Notes: a model not told the origin generated them from the letters alone. A DNA stretch of 64,000 nt from Apostichopus japonicus (GCF_037975245.1 NC_092567.1:4844214-4908213); one strand, 5' to 3'; positions 1-14,375 are shown, numbered from the stretch's first letter. Numbers and translations are program-made.

Positions 1-185
1 CAGCTCATATTAATTCTAGAGAGCTCTGTTTGTTACAGCTCCCTTATAATACCAGGGAGTTACCTCCGCGACAGCTTCCTAATTATACTAGGTAACCCTC
101 TCTGTGACCGCTCCCTAGCAATACCAGGAAGCTCTCTCTCTGTGACAGCTGTCTAATTATAGCAGGGAGCTCTCTCGAGACAAAA
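1..185. repeat. 36-bp minisatellite, cut by window edge
   Basis: About five imperfect units of roughly 36 bp, each containing a CAGCTCCCTAATTATA-like core followed by CCAGGGAGCTCTCT. The array runs off the left edge, so its full size is unknown. No coding frame is evident. Confidence 0.8.
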
Positions 186-1044
186 CAGACCCTGTAAATT
201 AATAGTGAAATTTTGAAAATAACAAAACGTTATGGACAAACAACAGTACCTGTATATTGTAAATTAACGTTCACCATTCGTTGTATATAGAATAACAGTT
301 GAATGCATTGTTATGTTATAATGCACAAGTTGTCTTAGTGGGTATTATGACACCTTTGCGTGTATGCACAATTACACGTTATCAACGTTCTGTATCAATT
401 CACAAACATCGGACACTGTTCAATTTGCATATCGATAATAAAGGTGCTACCTAAAATTATGTGGGATATATTCTCGTTAGGTAATTTCTTTGCTTAATTA
501 TACGCCTCATGTCTCTAATTAATGTTGAAGGTTGGTAGATTTACTTCTTTTGATATAAAAGCATGTGTTTACTGGTTACAAAACTGTTGTTGTTGGGGCT
601 AAAATTAACGTCACAGTGTTAACTATTTTCTCAAATACACAAAGTCGGTATATATAGTTGACTTAATGCTGAAGCATTTACTAAACCTAAACGTATACAA
701 ATTAGGTGTTCCCTTTCGAGGGGAACAGTGATACACACCCGACGAAGGTCACAGTCTCTATGCGGATCAGTCGTTCGATAGTTTGGTTTTCGTCAGGTTT
801 TTACCTTGGTGACTTTTCTTAGCAAAATACACACATTGAAGCGTGTCGGTTATAATTTACACTAAATGGGTTGGCCACTTATGAGTTCATTGCAATACTG
901 AAGTAAACAATTAGACAAAATGTAACCTGATAAATAAGGATTCGTTTATAGAAGAGAACTTATTCCTTTACAGAATTAACTCTAACTTTTTGATTTCACG
1001 GTTGTAACGTATTCGTTTAAGAACGGCGAATGTTGGCTCCTTGC
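186..1044. other. non-coding, no feature seen
   Basis: AT-rich single-copy-looking sequence between two minisatellites. I see no coding exon, RNA gene or repeat in it. Confidence 0.6.
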
Positions 1045-2490
1045 ATGGCTTGAGGCTACACTGACACTACATTAGTATGGTTGTATGACCATATACAATT
1101 AACCCCCTGCAAGGGTTGTTACTACCTTAGTATGGTTCGATGACCACTCACTACACTTCATGTAAGGGTTGTTACTACATTAGTAAGGTTCAATGACCAT
1201 ATACAATTAACCCCCTGCAAGGGTTGTCACTACCTTAGTATGGTTCGATGACCACTCACTACACTTCATGTAAGGGTTGTTACTACATTAGTAAGGTTCA
1301 ATGACCATATACAATTAACCCCCTGCAAGGGTTGTCACTACATTAGTATGGTTCAATGACACATACTACACTTCCTGTAAGTGTTGTTACTACATTATTA
1401 TGGTTCGATGACCAACTCCCTGTAAGAGTTGTCACTACATTAGTATGGTTCAATGACCATATACAATTAATCCCCTGCAAGGGTTGTTACTACCTTAGTA
1501 TGGTTCGATGACCACTCACTACACTTCATGTAAGGGTTGTTACTACATTAGAAAGGTTCAATGACCATATACAATTAACCCCCTGCAAGGGTTGTCACTA
1601 CATTAGTATGGTTCAATGACACATACTACACTTCCTGCAAGTGTTGTTACTACATTATTATGGTTCGATGACCAACTCCCTGTAAGAGTTGTCACTACAT
1701 TAGTATGGTTCAATGACCATATACAATTAATCCCCTGCAAGGGTTGTTACTACCTTAGTATGGTTCGATGACCACTCACTACACTTCATGTAAGGGTTGT
1801 TACTACATTAGTAAGGTTCAATGACCATATACAATTAACCCCCTGCAAGGGTTGTCACTACATTAGTATGGTTCAATGACACATACTACACTTCCTGCAA
1901 GTGTTGTTACTACATTAGTATGGTTCAATGACCATATACAATTAACCCCCTGTAAGGCGTTTTACTATATTAGTATGGTTCAATGACCATACACTACACT
2001 CCCTGTAAGGGTTGTTACTATAATAGCAAGGTTTAATGACCATATACAATTAACCCCCTGAAAGGGTTGTTACTACCTTAGTATGGTTCGATGACCACAC
2101 ACTACACTTCTTGTAAGGGTTGTTACTACATTAGTAAGGTTCAATGACAATATACAATTAACCCCCTGCAAGGGTTGTCACTACATTAGTATGGTTCAAT
2201 GACACATACTACACTTCCTGCAAGTGTTGTTACTACATTATTATGGTTCGATGACCACACACTACACTTCTTGTAAGGGTTGTTACTACATTAGTAAGGT
2301 TCAATGACTATATAAAATTAACCCCCTGCAAGGGTTGTCACTGCATTAGTATGGTTCAATGACACTACACTTCCTGTAAGTTACTACATTATTATGGTTC
2401 GATGACCACACACTACACTCCCTGCAAGGGTTGTTACTACATTAGTATGGTTCAATGAGCATACACTACACTCCCTGTAAGGGTTGTTTG
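1045..2490. repeat. 54-58 bp minisatellite with higher-order structure
   Basis: About 26 units of 54-58 bp built on GGGTTGTTACTACATTAG and GGTTCAATGACCATATACAA blocks. Unit types alternate (CATATACAATTAACCCCCTG, CACTCACTACACTTCATG, CACATACTACACTTCCTG). Multi-unit segments recur, for example the GACACATACTACACTTCCTG unit near 1,368, 1,620, 1,880 and 2,205, so blocks of four to six units were themselves duplicated. Some units are shortened. Confidence 0.9.
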
Positions 2491-2499
2491 GTATAAACC

Positions 2500-3536
2500 A
2501 TAAAAGGGAATTCCTTACTGTGGTGACTTTACATATCAGATTAGTACTGACTGTCAATGCCGTTATTACATAGTTGATAATAATGGACCTATAACGTTCG
2601 AAGTAAGTTTCCTTGCAAGGAACCATGTTTAGTTATGCCTTACCCAACTATACTACGCGGTACGATCGAATGACGTCATGTAGGCCTTCTTTAATTTAAC
2701 AAGTGAAATGCTGACTGGAAAGTGAATACAGAATATTAAAACACGTGTTTCTTGCCAACCTGAAAATGAATTGACTTCTCCACATCAGTTTATAATAACG
2801 AGCTTAAAAGAACGGTTGTAAATTCTAAATGAAACATTACCTTCCCCTCCCCTATCGAGCTCAATCCGAAGTTAAATTCAATGGATCCTAATCGCATCAA
2901 CACTAAATTATAAATCTGCGTTTCGAAATGATCCAATTGATCGTAAAAGCAGAAATATACCAATAAATATTATTAACTCCTTCGGCAACCCCACCTCAAC
3001 CTCAAATGCCACTTTGTCTGGGTCGTACTACCGTAGGGATTGTTAGGTTGCCCATGAACTTTCTCTCAGATGCCATATTCAAACGGGGTTTTACTCATAG
3101 TCTTGGTGGTCTTCTCTATATATCTGAATCAGGCACCCCACCCTCCCTTGTAAAACTCTATCAGTGTGTATCTTTCGTTTTAGACGTTTTTTTTTAAAGA
3201 AGTTTTCCTTTTGTTTTTAAACCAATGATCTGTACTTTACTAAGTGACAACGCCCTGCTGGTTAAATGAAGTCTATGGTCTTGTTGTTAATGTTATGTTT
3301 ATATTTCTTTTAACTGTACTATACAGTATACATTCAGCATACATTTCCACCATGATTCCATCACGTGAAGAGAGCATGAAAGATGCTATCAGGAATCTTA
3401 CTTTGGGTTTAAATTTGTCAGAGTGTGTTTACTATAAATTGAATTGTGTCACGGTTACATATAGGCATTCAGCTAAATATGTCTACCAATTCAATCCATG
3501 CAGCGAGTAAAATAGTACTTTATTATTAATACTTAC
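2500..3536. other. region downstream of the NACHT exon
   Basis: This is the minus-strand downstream side of the NACHT exon, where LRR exons would be expected. Reading all three minus frames I find no leucine-rich repeat and no strong splice acceptor followed by an open frame. Open frames on the plus strand here (3,006-3,197 and 3,244-3,510) have no recognisable domain. Confidence 0.5.
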
Positions 3537-5059
3537 GTCATATCTGGCAGCAATCTCCAGTAGCTGTATGGTAGACCTCTGTAGTAGTCTACTGTGTGAG
3601 TCTCCATTGATTTCCATCATCTTTGCACACAGATCCCTGACGGTGTCCTTGATTCCATCTACCTCACCAGTTTGTTCCAGGATGCAGAGGATGGCAAACT
3701 TCTCACCGTCTTTCCTGCTCTTCAAGTATTCTATGATTCTCTTTCCAACTGCTGGGTTAATCCCACAGGCGAACCGATAGAGGTACTGAAGATTAAATGG
3801 ATCCACTGTATCAAGAACATTCTTCAGCTCAGATGCACCTCTTGTAGCAGCTACAATTTCTACCAGTCTAAAAGACGCAAACCATTCACAGAATAGTTTA
3901 TGGTAGAACCTTATGTCAGTCCTTGTCTGTATGTCTGTAGTAGAAGTCTGTTCGTTTGTCACATTAGACACTTCTTCCTCTACCAAGATACCAACTGCAA
4001 TATAATGTTGACAAAACCCTTGACCTAGTCGTGTGCAGAGTCCATCCTTATGCCATGATAACTGTTGGTTTTCACCGCAGAGACCTTCAAATGCTACCTT
4101 ACTCAGTTCAGTAAATTTCAGCTCATATGTAACATTGTGTGGTCTCGTGTTCCTATCCATTGATTTATTGCTCTTGTGACTATGGAAACACTTCATCATG
4201 TAGCGGAAAAACTCTGTAACTGAATTAAATCTCATAAAAAGTACTTTTTCATGAGTCATGTGAGAAAACATAACAAAGAAAAGAGGCACCTGACATAGGG
4301 CATCAAGGATCGGGTTGGATTTTAAAGCGTGCTTAATTTTAGCAACGCTTTCTTCGTTCTCCCCGGTAACAGCCTTGCGAATGTACTGGTCACGTGCTTT
4401 TTCGTCAAAACCAACTAACCGCACTCGCTTTGTATTTGCTTTGTCATAGTCCTTCGGAAGATATCTGGTTGTCAGGGTAACATCGATATTCCCAAACAGA
4501 TTCCTCGTAATGATGCGTCCTACGTCACTTCCGGTGGCTCCGTCTCTATCAGGAAACTCATCATATCCGTCCAGGAGTACCTTAACAGAAGAACAGCTTT
4601 CAATGATATCTTTAATATCAGTTGATTTGATACGAGGATCTTTTGGTCCTAAGAACAGCTTAATTGCTTGATAGATAGATATCTTGCTGTTCAGCTGCCT
4701 CAACCGGAGAAGAATTAGAATCTCTACGTCTTTAAAAGGTGAATCCTTTACACAATTGCACCAATCATAGGCGAGCTGTAGAGCCACTGTTGACTTACCA
4801 TACCCGGCTTCTGCTTCTATGATGCGCCGTTTGGCTTTCATTCGAGGGTCTGTGAAGATATCTTTGTACGAGCCCACACGTACCCATGGTCCTTCTTTCT
4901 TCTTCGTCGCTCCTTTAACAATATGGACCTCTGTACCGCCCTCAACAAATACCTTGTCAACACAATATAGTCTGTCCTTGATGTACGGTATGGGCTGGAT
5001 TGCGTCATATTGTAGTTTATACCTGCTCTTCAGAGAATCGATTAGTATGGCTTTTTTGT
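3537..5059 (-). CDS. NLR-type NACHT domain exon
   Basis: A single large exon of an NLR-like innate immune receptor (STAND NTPase), expected to act in the cytosol as a nucleotide-controlled sensor. It encodes about 507 residues. Walker A (GYGKST, about residues 85-90) and Walker B (LLDGYDEF, about 161-168) are intact; a sensor-1-like VTLTTR and the winged-helix/HD2 motif FYHKLFCEWFASF follow. The upstream border is a good acceptor (pyrimidine-rich tract, TTTCGCAG) that starts in phase 1; the downstream border is a perfect GTAAGT donor in phase 0, after ARYD. An apparent start near 5,078 is a TTG inside the acceptor tract and is rejected. No death-fold exon upstream and no LRR exon downstream was found, so this may be a gene fragment or have remote exons. 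The frame itself is uninterrupted. Identity as NACHT/NLR is secure from the motifs; ligand and subclass are unknown. Confidence 0.9.
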
Positions 5060-5264
5060 CTGCGAAAGAAAATGGCAATAGTTTGATTTGTAAACATTAT
5101 TTTTGGTGAATAAAATTGGGGCGTGTCAGTGCTTATATATAAACTGGAAACAATTATTGCGGGCAATCTGTTGGATGTCACTCTGAACGATCAAAGTATA
5201 CCAGTTCAATCGGAGTAATATGCAAAATTTCCATTCGGTTAGTTCAACTTAATAAGGTAGAAAC

Positions 5265-7410
5265 AAAACAATGAAAATTAAAAAAAAATCACGTTGAAAT
5301 CTCGTTCATAAAATGTAAGAGTATTTAGAATGCTGAGGTTTAAATCCTTATCAATGTTCATTATAAACATCAGTCTTCTTATGCTAAGTTACTAATCCAA
5401 AACTATGTAATTACAACAAACCTTGCACTGTAAGGCGCTCCATCGACACTGTAAGGCGCTCCATCGATTATGACGTCACAACAACGTTCGTGACTGGTTG
5501 GCAGGATAAACTTAGATCTTCACTTTTCTTTTCCTTTGAGTGATATTATCCATAATTATAATTCAAAGCGATGATCTGTTGAATATATAGATACAGTATG
5601 CATGAATGAAACTAACTTAACAAAAGTATCATAAATCAATGTATAATTCTATAAGTCAACAGAACCAGTCACTTTGCCAACAGGTCTCTGGCTCGACAAA
5701 GATTACATCAAGGTGAATCTCTCCTTATCTCTTATTGACTGTTTATTGTTTGCACAACACATCGACCTTTGAAGTAATCTAATATTTACCCACCCTGAAA
5801 AATTCAACTTTCTATTTTGTTATCAGTGTTTTCCATATACTTTTAGAATATCACCTACAGCTCATCATTTTTCATGACGGGCTTCTCTCTTAATTGTAGA
5901 TACAACGGTTATTCATATGCATATTAAATAAGCTGTTTGAGATGATTTTTATGATTTTATCGATACTAATAGATAGTGAAATCAGATCAAAATGTAGGTC
6001 ATTAGTTTGACTATGGCCAAGGTTCATTTCAAATGTGAGGTAAAAGTCTGATTTTCTTTTATGAACATAATTCCAATTTGGTCGTTAATGTGTATAATAC
6101 GGCAATACTAAACGTGCACGTGACTACGTGTTAACGTTTAGGATCAAATCAAATGTATTAATTTTTCCCTCAGATACCTTTATTTCATGAAATTAAATAG
6201 ATTGATGACCCACTATTATCAACACAAGACTTGTGTATAATAGCCTATACCAGGGTAAAATTGCAAGCCTAAGTTAAACTGCTGCTTCAAGCGGTACGAC
6301 TGAATTTCGGGCAGAGGAATATAATTTTTACGGTTCCTTGATAAGCCGATTAGGTTGATTTTCAAAAGATTTATATTTTTCTAATAATTTCAGTAAAATA
6401 ACATTTACGATTAATCGCTCTGGTCACCCTGATAAAGTAAAAAATATCAGTCACGTGATAATTAAGTTACAAAGAAAAAATCCTAAAACTCAGTAAAGTT
6501 CATAAACTTAATATGTTTATTCTATTGTTTCAACATTAACATTTTCCGGGTTATCGGGAAGATTGTTGAGTTTAAAGACTGAGCTAATAGAACTACCTTC
6601 CCACCGGGTTAGCCTGTTTTAACGTATTCAATGTTCCCTTTACTTTCCATATATAGGCCTAACTTATATCATGTTCCATGAACTTTCTACTATATTTATC
6701 TTAGTGAAACGTATCAAAATTGTTCATATACTGCCCACATAGTTAATACCCTGTTCCATACGGATAGAAAGTAAGATAACTGCATGTCTCTCATGCATAT
6801 AGTTGCAAATTAAACCTTTACTTGAGGAATCTTTTAAATTATTTCCATCCCGATTCATACATTTAATTTAGACCTAAGCTTAAAAGCTCAAAACCTGCAA
6901 TGTAAGTATTACAATTCTAAATGTCTGTTTCGTCAGAACTCACTGTAAGTATATGCATGATCTGGTCTGACAGCAATAAAGTGAAAGGATAGCACATGTT
7001 CTGGTTGGAAGAGATATGTTGTAGCTGCATGAATGAACTTTAAAATAACTAGGATTTACATAATAATAGTTTAACTAACATGAGCCTAAATTATTACCCT
7101 CAAATTAAAGAAATATTTAAATCGACATTGAAAAGCATCATTGAGACATGGATTATAATTCTGATAAATTCAAACAGCCTTCAAGACGCCATTTTCATAT
7201 AGCAAGCTGTTGTCATACATTTACCATTGCCTGTGTTAATTATGACATGTTTAGTATATCAGTACATATCCTGTGTTACTAATGACGTGTTCAGTATATC
7301 AGTACATAGTCTGTGTTATTAATGACGTGTTTAGTATATCTGTACATAGTCTGTGTTATTAATGACGTGTTTAGTATATCAGTACATATCCTGTGTTACT
7401 AATGACGTGT
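5265..7410. repeat. duplicated non-coding block, copy A
   Basis: First of four diverged copies of a segment of about 2 kb. Landmarks shared with copies B-D are a TCGATTATGACGTCACAAC segment (5,464-5,482), the conserved core at 5,678-5,736 and, shared with B and C, AAGCGGTACGACTGAA-like sequence and a terminal 40-bp minisatellite (about 7,215-7,410). It contains a local 20-bp duplication (CTGTAAGGCGCTCCATCGA, 5,428-5,466). It lies just upstream of the minus-strand NACHT exon. Confidence 0.85.
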
Positions 7411-10400
7411 TCTACGTGCAAGGCTGTACTAATAACTTCTTATGTACACCCACTCATTACCTAATCTCCAGGATCCGTGCCTGCATGGGCCCTGGTACTA
7501 CTAAATGTGTTCAGTTTCCTTTCGTTCAAATAACCGTGCCAAAGGGGAATATTCGATCAATCTCTCAAGTAGATTTTTCAGCGACTATATATACTCTGAT
7601 TGTCGCTGATTGGCTAATCTCTGTCAGCTGACTACTTAATTACCTACTCACCATATCTTCTTTTTCAATATTAAACAATTAAGATATAATTTGACTGCAG
7701 TAACGAGCTTTGTGAACTTTGTACTGCCATTTAATTATCAACAACACTAACCAGGATTGTCACGAGTGCACTTACATGGCGCTACTGTTGGAGGTGGTTT
7801 TACCGGCGACAAATTGATCATATAAAATATATGAAGGATATTGTGCAACGATTGTTAATTGAATAAGATGGAACATAACAAAGAGCCACGTCAGTCCTTC
7901 CGTGTGTGTTTAGTATCCAAATACACTTCATGTTGCTTTAAGAGCACAATAGACAGACAAGGACCGGTGGTTCTAAACGAGACCCCAAACATGCAAAAGC
8001 AGAAGTAAAACACAGTTTCATATCTATCGTTTGTGTTTTTATGTTGAAGACGGTCATATGATGACTCAAAGAATTCGAGTCTAACGTCATTTATATTTTG
8101 TCATCAAGAAAATAACATTTCTCTGGCCTTTCCAGTGTAAAACAAGTTCATAATATCGACAGGGCTTTCAGTAAAGTTACACCATGTTACAGAAGTCACT
8201 CAATCAGTTTGATAACGCAAATCTAGCTTATATTTAAAAACAGTACAACAATTCCTGTTGAACTGTCGATCATACATTGTTAGAGTTATTTGAATGCTGA
8301 GTATTAAGTCTTTATCAACGTTTATTTTAAAATCAGCCTTCTTATGTTTAAGTTACTAATCCAAAACTATGTAATTACTGTAAGGCTCTCTATCGATTAT
8401 GACGTCACAACAACTTTCGTGACTGATTGCGTTTACCTTGGTCTTCACTTTTTTTTTCCCATGAGTATTTTTCAAAGCGACGATAAAATGAATATATAGA
8501 TACAGTATGCATAGATGAATCAAACCAACAAAATTATCATACATCAATGTAGAATTATATAAGTTAACAGAACCAGTCATTTTACCAACAGGTCTCTGGC
8601 TCGACAAAGTTTACATTAAAGTGAATCTCTCCTTATCTCTTATTTACTATTTATAGTTTACACAAAACATCGACCTTTGCAGTAATCTCATATCAACCCA
8701 CCCTGAAAAACTCAACTTTCTGTTTTGTTATCAATATTCACGATATCCTTTTAGAATGTCACCTACTGCTCATTATTTTAGATGGCGGGCTTCACAATAT
8801 TGCGAGGCTGTTTGAATTGTAGATACAACGTTTATTCATTTGCATGTTAAAGAAGCTGTTTGGGTTGATTTTTACTATTTTATCGATACTAATCGCTAAT
8901 GACATCAGATCAAACTGTAATAAAGGTTTATTGCAAAAAGTTTGGTAAAAATCTGTTTTCTTTTTTAAACATTTTAAACATGGTCTTTAAATGTGTGTTA
9001 TACAAAGCGCGCACGTGACGAAATTTTTAACTTTGATGATCAAATCAAATTTGTTCATCATACCCTCAGAAACCAGTATTTGATGAAATTAAAGAAAAAA
9101 ATGACCCGTTATTAATACACATACTTGTGTATAGTATTAGCCTACCAGGGTAAATTTGCAAACCTAAGTTAAACTGCTGCTTCAAGCGGTACGACTGAAC
9201 TTCGGGCGAGGAAATTAATTGTTGCGGTTCCTTGATAAGCCAATTAGGTTTAATCTCAAATTATTTATATTTGTCCAATAATTTCAGAAAATAACATTTA
9301 CGATTCTTTGTTCTGGTCACTATGATAAAGCAAAAGACATCAGTCACGTGATTGCTTACATACAAAGACAAAAATCCATAAATATCAGTATATTAATAAA
9401 CTTAATCTGTTCAATATATTATTTAATATTAATTTTCTTCCTGATTATCAGGAAGTTTGTAGCGTTTAAAACTAATGTAATGCTCACAATGGTTTTACTG
9501 AGCTGAGAGAACCACATTAACACCGGGTTAGCCTATTTTAACTTATTCAATGTTCTCTTTACTTCCCACATATAGGCCTAACGTATATCATGTTTCATGA
9601 ACTTCCCACTAGATTTATAGTAAAACTTATTCAATTGTCCATATTCTTACCATATAATATAATCCCTGTTCCATACGGATAGAAAGTAAGATAACTGCAT
9701 GTCTCTCATGCATATAGTTGCAAATTAAACCTTTACCTTGAGGAATGTTTTAAATCGTTTCCATCCTGATTCATACATTTAATTTAGACCTAAGCTTAAA
9801 AGCTCAATACCTGAAATGAAAGTATTACAATTCTAAATGTCTGTTTCGACAGGACTCATTGTTAGTATATTTATGATCTGGTCTGTCTGACAGCAATAAT
9901 CTGAAAGGCTAGCACATGATCTGATTGGAAGAGATATGTTGTAGCTGCATGAATGAACTATTAAAATTCTAGGATTTACATAATAATAGTTTGATTAACA
10001 TCAGCTTAAAATTATTCCTTTCAAATTATTGAAATATTTAATCGAAATTATAATATGATCATACAGACATTCAATAATTCTTAACAATTGAAATAGCCTT
10101 GAAGACGCCAAGTTCATATAGTAAGCAGTTGTCATAAATTTAACATAGCCTGTGTTATTTATGACTTGTTTACTATATCAGTTTTCTTAGTATATCAGTA
10201 CATAGCCTGAGTTATTAATGACGTGTTTAGTAAATCAGTTCACAGCCTGTGTTATTAATGACGTGTTTAGAATATCAGTACATAACCTGTGTTATTAATG
10301 ACGTGTTTAGTATATATCAGTACATAGCCTGTTTTGTTAATGACGTGTTTAGTATACAAGTACATTGCCTGTGTTATTAATGGCGTGTTTAGTATATCAG

Positions 10401-11640
10401 TACATAACCTGTGTTATTAATGAAGTGTTAAGTATATCAGTACATAGCTTGTGCTAATAATGACATGTTGAGAATATAAGTACATAGCCTGTATTATTAA
10501 TGACGTGTTTAGTATATAAGTACATATCCTGTGTTATTAATGACGTTTGTAGTATATCAGTACGTATCCTGTATTATTAATGACGTGTTTAGTATATAAG
10601 TACATAGCCTGTGTTATTAATGACGTGTTTAGTATTTCAGTAATAGCCTGTGTTATTATTGACGTGTTTAGTATATTAGTACTTATCCTGTATTATTAAT
10701 GACGTGTTTATTATATAAGTACATAGCCTGTGTTATTAATGACGTGTTTAGTATATCAGTAATAGCCTGTGTTATTATTGACGTGTTTAGTATATCAGTA
10801 CATATCCTGTGTTATTAATGACGTGTTTAGTATATCAGTACATAGCCCGTGTTATTAATGACGTGAATAATATATGAGTACATAGCCTGTGTTATTAGTG
10901 ACGTGTTCAGTATATCAGTACATAGCCCGTGTTATTAATGACGTGAATTATATATGAGTACATAGCCTGTATTATTAGTGACGTGTTCAGTATATCAGTA
11001 CATAGCCTGTGTTATTAACGACGTGTTTAGTATATCAAAATACAGCTTCACACCATTACTGTCTCATGTACGTTACTTACCAGTACGATCATCACGTTGC
11101 GGGTTTATCATCCCAAAGTAGAATTTTAGTCTAGAATCCTTTAATCCTTAAAAAAAAAAACACGTGAAAATCACGAAAGAAGAACATATGGAAGCGGGAA
11201 TGAAGAACATCCAATTGACAAGATGGCGTCGTGTATGTCATGTGATGTTGTAACATACGACCCTGGACGCTAAATAGATATCGATAGCAATCAATCTATA
11301 GTTGTAACTGGTTTCAAAGGTTGTTGTTAATAGTTGACAGAATTAAAGACTTTATTTGATAATATATATCATATCTAATATTTATGCCTTGTGTTTATTT
11401 TGTCATATCAGCCGTTCAAGGTACTTGCTGCATACATGTTTACTGCTAACTATCCGTGGATCTATTAAGATTTAAGTTGGTTTGATGTATATTATCCTAC
11501 GTACGTAAGATGCCTGTATATCACGGGAACGATATAAGTTTTGCATGAGACTGTAGGCGATGGTTACATAATATATCTTGACAAGAAAACGCTAGATTCT
11601 TTTACGAGAATCCTTTATTATGACGAAAAAAAGAGCGAAG
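7411..11640. repeat. duplicated non-coding block, copy B (most complete)
   Basis: Order: a head module (7,411-7,960, shared with copy D at 17,139), the main body (7,960-10,140, shared with A, C and D), a 40-bp minisatellite (10,140-11,035) and a tail module (11,040-11,640, shared with 15,560 and 15,990). No conserved coding frame runs through the copies. The body holds the ACGTCACAAC segment at 8,401 and the conserved core at 8,586-8,644. Confidence 0.85.
10140..11035. repeat. 40-bp minisatellite of the duplicated block
   Basis: About 22 units of 40 bp reading GTATATCAGTACATAGCCTG then TGTTATTAATGACGTGTTTA. The same unit occurs about five times at the end of copy A (7,215-7,410). In copy C it occurs about four times at 14,200-14,375 and two to three times at 15,455-15,560, on either side of a retrotransposon. 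Confidence 0.95.
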
Positions 11641-11649
11641 AAAGTATAA

Positions 11650-12300
11650 ACAAGTTGAAAGTGCAAAAAAACTCACACCATGAATAATAATGAGGTCACG
11701 GGGTCAAAAGTGAAAATCTCCAAATGCTTATAACTCCGCAACCAAAAGTCAGAATTTATTCATACTTGGTATTACTGTGTTCGTAGGTAATGGGTACATG
11801 GTAATATATGTTCAAGTTGATATTATGCATATTTATAAGGGGGCGGGGCTTAAGTTGATTTTCACTAAAATAGCTTGTAAACACGGTAACTGAACAGCGA
11901 CAAGTTGGATTGGAGTCATACTTGGTAAATGTATGCGCCATAGTGAGAAGAAGAGCCCTATTGATTTTGGTGCTCATCTTAATAATGTTAATGAGATCAC
12001 ATGGCCAAATGTAAAGATTTTCAGAATTGAATCATACTTTGTGTGAAGGTGTTGGTAGATAGCGGGTACATGATAATGTATGTTCAAATTGATATTATGC
12101 ACATTTATTAGGTGGCAGGGCTTGAGTTGATTTTTACTACAAGCTTGTAAGCTACTAATAGCTTGTAAACATGGTAAGTTAATATATTAAGTAGGTAGGT
12201 CCACATTCAGTGGCATAATATTGCTGATCAATTTAATCAACAATGACAAAAGCTTGGGATTATAATCTCAATTGGAAATGAATCACAAAAAGCTCACTGG
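11650..12300. repeat. spacer with an internal ~100-bp duplication
   Basis: Sequence between copies B and C. A segment containing GGTACATGGTAATATATGTT-like sequence, TGATATTATGCA and AGGGGGCGGGGCTT at about 11,755-11,880 recurs in diverged form at about 12,030-12,150. No gene is visible. Confidence 0.65.
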
Positions 12301-14375
12301 CTTTCTGGGTTATGTGTGCAAAGTCGTTTTATGTTGAAGACTGTGAAACGATGCCTCACATAATTCGAGTCTAACGTCATCTATAGTTCATCATCGAGAA
12401 AATATCCTTTAAAATATATCCTCTGGACTCTCCAGTGTATAAGAAATTAATAATATAGACAGAGATCTCTGTAATGTTACACCATGCTATAGAAGTCATT
12501 CAATCAGTTTGATAACACAAATCTGGCTTTTTAGGTAAAAAACAATAAAAAAAAATCATGTTGAACTCTTGATCATACACAGTAAAAGTAATTAGAATGC
12601 TGATGCTAAATCTTTATCAACGTTTATTTTAAGATCAGCCTTCTTATGGTAAAGTTACTAATCCAAAACTATGTAGTTACTGAAAGGCTCTCTATTGATT
12701 ATGATGTCACAATGACGTCATAATAGAATGACGTCAATTGAATTTTATTATCCATTATTATCTTTCAAAGCGATGATCTGTTGAATATATAGATGCAGTA
12801 TGCATGGATGAAACTAACTTAACAACCTTATCATAAATCAATGTATAATGTAAACAGAACCAGCCACTTTACTAACAGGTCTCTGGCTCGACAAAGATTA
12901 CATCAAGGTGAATCTCTCCTTATCTCTTATTTACTAATTATTGTTTACATACAACATCGACCTTTGAAGTAATCTAATATTAATCTACTCTGAAAATTGA
13001 ACTTTCTGTTTTGTTATCAATATTCACGATATCCTTTTAGAATATCACCTACAGCTCATCATTTTAGATGGCGGGCTCCACAGTGAATATGAGGCTCTTT
13101 CTTAATTGTAGCTACAATAGTTATTCATGTGCATTTAAAGAAGCTGTTTGAGTTGATTATTATCATTTTATCGATGCTAATCGATAGCTCATTAGTTTGA
13201 CTATAGTTAAGGTTCATTTCAAAACGTGATGCTTTCGTTTCTCAAAATTTTCCATTTTGGTCTTTAATGTGTTTAATACAGCGATACAAATCGTGCACGT
13301 GACGAAGTGTTAACGTTGAAGATCGAATCGAATTTCCCCTCCCCCCCCCCCTCACCTCTCGGTAACCTTCATTTGATGAAATTAATGAGTAAGATGACCC
13401 AATGTTATCACTTGGGTTTAATATTAGCCTATCTTTGTAAAATTGCTAGCCTAAGTTAAATTGCTGCTTTAAGCGGTGTACGCCTGCATTTTGTCAGAGG
13501 AAAATAGTTTTACGGTTCCTTAATAAGCCTAATAAGTTGAATCTCAAATGATTATATTTTCCAATAATTGCAAAATATAACATGTACGATGCATCGTTTT
13601 GGTCACCTTGATAAAGCAAAATTCTTCAGTCACGTGATAACTTACATACAAAGACAACAATTCCTAAAGAACAGTTCACTTCAGAAACTGAATCTGTTTA
13701 TATTATTCCGGATTATCTGAAAGTTTGTAGAGTTTACAAATACTGTAATGTTTCACCGTGGTTTCACAGAGCTAATAGAATCACATTCCAACCGGGTAAG
13801 CCTATTCTAACTTATTCAATGTTCTCTTTGTACAAACTTTCCACATATAGGCCTAACTTATACCAACGCTTACTATAAAAGTATTACAATTCTAAATGTC
13901 TGTTTCGACAGCACTCACTGGAAGTATATTTATGATCTGGTCTGACAGCAAGAAAGTGAAAGGATAGAACATGTTCTGGTTGGAAGAGATATGTTGTAGC
14001 TGCATGAATGAACTTTTATATAACAAGGATTTAAATAATAATAGTTAAACTAACAAGAGCTTAAAAAATTATTCACTTTAAATTAATGAAATATTTAAAT
14101 CGACATTGAAATGTTATCAGTCAGACATGGATCATAATTCTTATAAATTGAAATAGTCTTGAAGACACCTTGTTCATATAGTAAGCGGTTGTCATACATT
14201 TAACATAGCCTGCGTTATTAAAGACGCATTTAGTATATCAGTACATAGCCTGTGTCATTAATGACGTGTTTAATATATCAGTACATAGCCTGTGTTATTA
14301 ATGACGTGTTTAATATATCAGTACATTGGCTGTGTTTTTAATGACGTGTTAAGTATATCAGTACATTTTCTGTGT

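Noticed and set aside
3006-3510. Plus-strand open frames beside the NACHT exon
   Set aside because: No recognised domain, no splice context, and length within chance for this base composition.
5060-5078. Extending the NACHT frame to a start at 5,078
   Set aside because: The codon there is TTG, and the extension runs through a pyrimidine tract and CAG that form the splice acceptor.
10140-11035. CRISPR-like array
   Set aside because: Units are directly adjacent with no unique spacers and the genome is eukaryotic; this is a plain minisatellite.
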